Source: JBHJGP01 sp050331695 (GTDB lineage Bacteria > Pseudomonadota > Alphaproteobacteria > Geminicoccales > Geminicoccaceae). Taken from it: a stretch of 64,000 bases of DNA. Location: contig JBHJGP010000001.1 in assembly GCA_050331695.1 (NCBI GenBank), positions 62,001-126,000 of the forward strand, given 5' to 3'. A model generated the notes under the pieces. That model was not told where the DNA came from, did no database searches, and saw nothing but the letters and a program-made list of their open reading frames with translations. Position numbers and translations under genes: made by a program. Shown here piece by piece: positions 60,137 through 64,000 of the stretch (position 1 is its first letter; the number at the start of each line of letters is the position of its first letter).

Positions 60137-61787
60137 TCGGTCGCTCAGGGCCGCCCTGGAGGCCCACCGACGGGGTGATGGGCCGGCGGCTCAAAGGGCC
60201 TATGAGCAAGTCTTGGCCGAAACCCGGTCGAACCAGACGGCCCTGATCAATCTGGCCGCGCTCATGAAGGGGCAGGGCCAACCCGAGAGAGCCGTGTCAT
60301 TGTTGTGTCGCGCCCTCGAAGCCGGCGGCGATCCGGTTTCGGAGCACTTCAATCTGGGCAACGCCTTTTCGGCCGGCGGCGACGTAGCCAAAGCCATCGG
60401 CCATTGGACCAAGGTGCTGGCGATTGAACCTCACCATGGTGGCGCGCTGACCAATCTGGGACTGGCCCGCCGCCGTCGTGGTGAGCTTCACCAAGCCCAA
60501 GAGCTGCTGGCCCGTGCCGTGGACGCCACGCCCGGCCGAGCGACCTCCTGGTCCAACCTAGGTCTTATCTTGATCGACCGGTGCCAATTCAAGGCGGCCG
60601 AACAGTGCCTGCGCCGGGCCCTTGCGCTCGAGCCGGTCTCCGAAAGTGCGGCGATCGAGCTGGCCCACTGTCTGAAACAGGCCACCCGCTACCGGGAAGC
60701 TTGGGACATCCTCGAGCGCATCAGCAACGGCGGACGGAAACGGCCCCGATGGCGCATGGTCGCGGGCCATCTGGCGGCAGCCGAGGGGCAGAACGACGTC
60801 GCCCGGTCCCTGTTCGAAGGGCTACTGGCGGATGGTGCGGGGAAGTCAGACGAGACAGTCGAATGGGCGGCGCTGGGCCTCGCCGGTGTCGCCTTGCGTG
60901 AGGGGGCGTTCGGCGAAGGATTTCGTCTGTTCGAGCGGCGTTACGGGGCTTTGCTGACGAGACCGGCGGCACCTGGGCGATGGTGGCAGGGCGAGCCGCT
61001 TTGCGACAAGACCTTGCTCCTTCTGGCGGAGCAGGGTCTGGGCGATTGTCTCCAGTTTCTGAGATTCGTTCCGCGGCTGGTTCCGAGCGCCCGCCGGATC
61101 CTGGTCGCCCTGCCGGCGCCACTTCGTGACCTAGTGGCAGCCCAGAACTGGCCGGTCGAGGTCGTGGACGACCGGCGGCTGGATGCGCTTGGCGATGTCG
61201 ATTTCCATCTCACCCTGCCGAGCCTGCCGGCGCGCCTCGGCGTTGACGGTCCCGGCGGTCTGGGCGGTGGCCGCTATCTGGTGGCGGCAAGACGAGCCCA
61301 GATTGACCAACGGTTTCGCGCCTGGCGGCGTGAGCATCGTCTCCTGATCGGTATCGCCTGGGCCGGAAACGCCGCCAATCCGATCGATCACGCGCGCTCG
61401 GCCCGCCTCACCGACCTGCTCGCTCTCGCCGCCCTGCCGCAGGTCAAGCTGATCAGCCTGCAACCGGACAAAGGCGAGGAGATCCGGGCCGCCGGCGCGG
61501 ACGCGCTGATCACCGATCTGTCTGCCGATATCCGTAGCCTGGCGGACACGGCCGCGATGATCGGCCACCTGGATCTCACCATTAGCGTCGACACGGCCGT
61601 CGCCCATCTGGCCGGCGCGCTCGGCGCGCCCGTCACCGTGCTGCTGGCGCCCAATTCGGACTGGCGCTGGCCGCACGAGGGTCGGTCTTTTTGGTATCCC
61701 CAGGCGTCGCTCCGCTGGCGTCGGCCCGAGCAGAGCTGGTCGCAGATGTTTGAGGATCTGGCGGCTGAGCTGGCACAAACGCCATAA
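60129..61787 (+). CDS. TPR protein with GT9-like glycosyltransferase domain
   Basis: 552 aa. Residues 1-200 contain about five tetratricopeptide repeats (ALINLAALMKGQGQPERAVSLL, HFNLGNAFSAGGDVAKAIGHW, SWSNLGLILIDRCQFKAAEQCL). Residues 270-552 resemble a heptosyltransferase/GT-B fold with LLLLAEQGLGDCLQFLRFVPRL and the late ISVDTAVAHLAGALGAPV motif. It overlaps the TolC-like gene, so it is part of the secretion locus. It could glycosylate the adhesin, or use its TPRs in assembly (inference). Activity is not certain from sequence. Confidence 0.8.
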   Translation: MSDRSLRAALEAHRRGDGPAAQRAYEQVLAETRSNQTALINLAALMKGQGQPERAVSLLCRALEAGGDPVSEHFNLGNAFSAGGDVAKAIGHWTKVLAIEPHHGGALTNLGLARRRRGELHQAQELLARAVDATPGRATSWSNLGLILIDRCQFKAAEQCLRRALALEPVSESAAIELAHCLKQATRYREAWDILERISNGGRKRPRWRMVAGHLAAAEGQNDVARSLFEGLLADGAGKSDETVEWAALGLAGVALREGAFGEGFRLFERRYGALLTRPAAPGRWWQGEPLCDKTLLLLAEQGLGDCLQFLRFVPRLVPSARRILVALPAPLRDLVAAQNWPVEVVDDRRLDALGDVDFHLTLPSLPARLGVDGPGGLGGGRYLVAARRAQIDQRFRAWRREHRLLIGIAWAGNAANPIDHARSARLTDLLALAALPQVKLISLQPDKGEEIRAAGADALITDLSADIRSLADTAAMIGHLDLTISVDTAVAHLAGALGAPVTVLLAPNSDWRWPHEGRSFWYPQASLRWRRPEQSWSQMFEDLAAELAQTP

Positions 61788-61792
61788 GGCCC

Positions 61793-62701
61793 TTAAGGAG
61801 CCTTGGTCGGAAGCTTGGCTTCCAATTCCTCGATCGACTTGGGCCAGTCCTTCTTCAACAACCGGGACAGTCCCCGGTCGGCCAACACGCGCCCTTCGGT
61901 CTGACAGCGCGGACAGTAGTTGGTCTCGTTGGAGGCATAGCGGATCCGCTGGATAGCCGTGGCACAAACCGGACAGGGTCTGCCGAACTTGCCGTGGACC
62001 GCCATTTCCGGACGAAACGCCGTGACCTTCGTCGGAAAAGCCACCGCCGCCTCGGCGCAAAGCCGGTCGATCCATTGCCTGAGCACCGTCCGGCAGGTTT
62101 GGTGCAGATGAAAGATCTCTTCATCGGTCAGGGCTTGGCTCATGGCCAGGGGCGAGAGCCGGCTCGCATGGAGGATCTCGTCGCTATAGGCGTTGCCGAT
62201 GCCGTCTAGAATCCGGGGATCGGTGAGCGCGCGCTTGAGGGTGTGATTGGTCGCGGTGAGCCGCTCTTTGAAGGCTTGGGGGGAGGCTTCGAACAGGTCG
62301 AGCCCGCCGGGCTCGAAAGCGCTTGCCGCTTCGGCACCGCGGACGACGTGGAGCGAGGCCCGCTTCTTCGACCCGGCCTCCATGATCACCAGGCTTCCAT
62401 CGTCGAAATCAATGGCCGCCAGAGCGATCCGGTTGGTCAGAGGCGCGTCCGGCGGTCGCCATTGAAGCCTGCCGGCGATCATCAGATGAATGATTGCCCA
62501 GAGATCTCCGCTGAGCCGGAAGGCGATGCGCTTGCCCAGCCGGCTGATGGCTTCCACCTGTCGGCCCACCAGCTCATCGACCGGCGGATCCGCGGTTCTG
62601 ACGAAAAAGGCGCTCTTGCGACGGACAGCCCGAACCTCGCGGCCGATCACTCTGTCGCGGAGCGCGTCGACATAGGCCGAGATATCGGGCAATTCGGGCA
62701 T
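61793..62701 (-). CDS. Fpg/Nei-family DNA glycosylase
   Basis: 302-aa base-excision repair enzyme. The N-terminus is MPELPD, with the catalytic proline and glutamate in place after Met removal. The conserved lysine is in RLGKRIAF near residue 58. The helix-two-turn-helix segment (DPRILDGIGNAYSDEILH) is near residue 160. A C-terminal zinc finger has two CPxC pairs (CPVC and CPRC) near residues 244 and 266. PELPDI instead of PELPEV, and the long C-terminal tail, place it in a divergent Fpg-like subfamily rather than classical MutM. Convergent with the TPR gene, 5 bases apart. Confidence 0.88.
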   Translation of the reverse strand: MPELPDISAYVDALRDRVIGREVRAVRRKSAFFVRTADPPVDELVGRQVEAISRLGKRIAFRLSGDLWAIIHLMIAGRLQWRPPDAPLTNRIALAAIDFDDGSLVIMEAGSKKRASLHVVRGAEAASAFEPGGLDLFEASPQAFKERLTATNHTLKRALTDPRILDGIGNAYSDEILHASRLSPLAMSQALTDEEIFHLHQTCRTVLRQWIDRLCAEAAVAFPTKVTAFRPEMAVHGKFGRPCPVCATAIQRIRYASNETNYCPRCQTEGRVLADRGLSRLLKKDWPKSIEELEAKLPTKAP

Positions 62702-62786
62702 GGTTGGTCCGGGCCACCATCGTCAGATCACCGAAGCAGACTATCCCCAGGTCCCGTCGACGGGCAGCGGAAAAGGAGATCCAGTC

Positions 62787-64000
62787 ATGATCACCTCGGA
62801 CAAGGTCACCTTCAAGGGCGTGGATGACCACGAGCTCGCCGCCGTCAAGATCGAACCGAAGACCGGGGCCGTTGCCTGGGCGATCTTCGCCCACTGCTTC
62901 ACTTGCTCGAAGGACAGCCTGGCGGCACGCCGGATCGCCGACGCTCTCGCCGCCGAGGGCATCGGCGTGCTCCGTTTCGATTTCACCGGCATCGGTGACA
63001 GCGGCGGCGCCTTCGAAGAGACCGGCTTTGCCCACAATGTGCGGGACCTCACCGACGCGGCGCGGTTCATGGCCGATCAGGGGCGGCCGATCCAAATGCT
63101 GATCGGGCATTCGCTCGGCGGAGCCGCGGTGCTTGCCGCCGCCAACGACATTGACGGACTGAAGGCCGTGGTGACGCTGGGGGCACCCGGCAGTCCCGGC
63201 CATGTCGAGCATCTCTTCGCCGACCATTCGGAGGAGATCGAGCGCGACGGCAGCGCTCTCGTGCCGCTTGGCCAGAAAAAGGTTCGGATCGGACGCACGC
63301 TTCTCCACGACGTCCGCAACTATGATCTGGAAAGCCGGCTCAAAAACTTGCGGACGCCGCTTCTGGTCATGCACAGCCCGATCGATGCCATCGTCGGCAT
63401 CGAAAATGCGGCGCAAATCTTCCAGGCGGCAAAACATCCGAAGAGCTTCGTGTCGTTGGACGATGCCGATCACCTGTTGAGCCGTCGTCGCGACGCGGCC
63501 TATGCGGCGCAGGTCATCGCCGCTTGGGCCGCCCGTTATCTGCTGGTGGACGAGCCGGCCGAGGCGCCGCCGGCAAAGGGTGTCAGCATTGTCGAGATCG
63601 GCACGGGCCGTTTTCTCAACCGTATCACCGGGCCTTCCGCCACCACCTACGCCGACGAGCCCGGTTCGGTCGGCGGCAGCGACGCGGGCTTCACACCTTA
63701 TGAACTGCTGGCCGCGGGTCTCGGCGCCTGTACCTCGATGACGCTTCGAATGTATGCGGAACGTAAGGGCTGGCCGCTCGAACGGGTTCGGGTTCAGGTC
63801 GATCACGCCAAGGATTATCGCGACGACCGGGAAGGCTGCGATGACCGCCCCTCTAAGATCGACGTTCTCACCAGGACGCTTGTGATCGAAGGCGATCTCG
63901 ATCCGGATCAGCGCCGCCGCCTGCTCGAAATCGCCGACCGCTGTCCGGTTCACCAGACGCTTCACCGGGAGAACGACATCGTCACCGAAGTCACCGAACC
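62787..64000 (+). CDS. Bifunctional alpha/beta hydrolase-OsmC family protein (partial, runs off the window)
   Basis: 404 codons visible, no stop before the edge. Residues 1-250 form an alpha/beta hydrolase with FAHCFTCSKDSL, the FDFTGIGDSGG loop, the nucleophile GHSLGGAAV near residue 110, and a late DADHLL. Residues 265-404 form an OsmC/Ohr-like domain (TYADEPGSVGGSDAGFTPYELLAAGLGACTSMTLRMYA, then CPVHQTL) with the two peroxidatic-type cysteines. The fusion is a known family. The start ATG has an excellent AAGGAG ribosome site 8 bases upstream. Probably protects against organic hydroperoxides. Confidence 0.9.
   Translation, partial: MITSDKVTFKGVDDHELAAVKIEPKTGAVAWAIFAHCFTCSKDSLAARRIADALAAEGIGVLRFDFTGIGDSGGAFEETGFAHNVRDLTDAARFMADQGRPIQMLIGHSLGGAAVLAAANDIDGLKAVVTLGAPGSPGHVEHLFADHSEEIERDGSALVPLGQKKVRIGRTLLHDVRNYDLESRLKNLRTPLLVMHSPIDAIVGIENAAQIFQAAKHPKSFVSLDDADHLLSRRRDAAYAAQVIAAWAARYLLVDEPAEAPPAKGVSIVEIGTGRFLNRITGPSATTYADEPGSVGGSDAGFTPYELLAAGLGACTSMTLRMYAERKGWPLERVRVQVDHAKDYRDDREGCDDRPSKIDVLTRTLVIEGDLDPDQRRRLLEIADRCPVHQTLHRENDIVTEVTE

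Overview
The window is high-GC DNA from a flagellated alphaproteobacterium, most likely a member of Rhodospirillales or a relative (inference). The evidence is FliX, a class of flagellar regulator known from Alphaproteobacteria; perfect CtrA boxes (TTAA-N7-TTAA) in several promoters; alphaproteobacterial-style FlgI/FlgJ/FlgK/FlgL/FliW; and the overall codon and gene style. Both ends cut genes.

Region 1 (1-14.5 kb) is a tryptophan/anthranilate catabolic island. The plus-strand operon encodes enoyl-CoA hydratase, acyl-CoA dehydrogenase, aminobenzoate-CoA ligase, kynureninase, tryptophan 2,3-dioxygenase, a 4HBT thioesterase and RidA. The divergent minus-strand operon encodes kynurenine formamidase, the two-domain monooxygenase/reductase that dearomatises 2-aminobenzoyl-CoA, an SDR, and a family-1 sugar-type ABC importer. 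Together these can take tryptophan through formylkynurenine, kynurenine, anthranilate and anthraniloyl-CoA to a reduced ring ready for beta-oxidation. A LysR regulator sits at the 3' end.

Region 2 (14.6-25.3 kb) is mostly housekeeping. It holds tRNA-Arg(CCU), a secreted SNase-like protein, an M48/LysM lipoprotein, the conserved prkA-yeaH-spoVR stress operon, and a ribose/fructose-type ABC importer that ends in a clear terminator. A GGDEF protein follows at 25.5-27 kb.

Region 3 (27-33 kb) is the flagellar operon flgI-flgJ-flgN-like-flgK-flgL-fliW, divergent from fliX. The shared promoter region carries a CtrA box and a perfect 20-bp-arm palindrome.

Region 4 (33.3-61.8 kb) is the most interesting part. 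It is a type I secretion and giant-adhesin locus: LapB-like ABC exporter, LapC/HlyD-like adaptor, TolC-like outer membrane lipoprotein, a TPR/GT9-like protein, and one RTX protein of about 5,900 residues built from 61 modules (hand count). The exporter is followed on the same strand by a MotB-like OmpA protein, a MotA/TolQ-like channel with a very long cytoplasmic tail, and a PilZ (c-di-GMP) protein. CtrA-type boxes lie in front of the exporter/adaptor pair, the MotB-like gene and the MotA-like gene. My reading is a cell-cycle- and c-di-GMP-controlled, ion-motive-force-linked adhesin system that differs from the LapD/LapG scheme; this is inference from gene content.

The right end carries an Fpg/Nei-family DNA glycosylase and the start of an alpha/beta-hydrolase-OsmC fusion.
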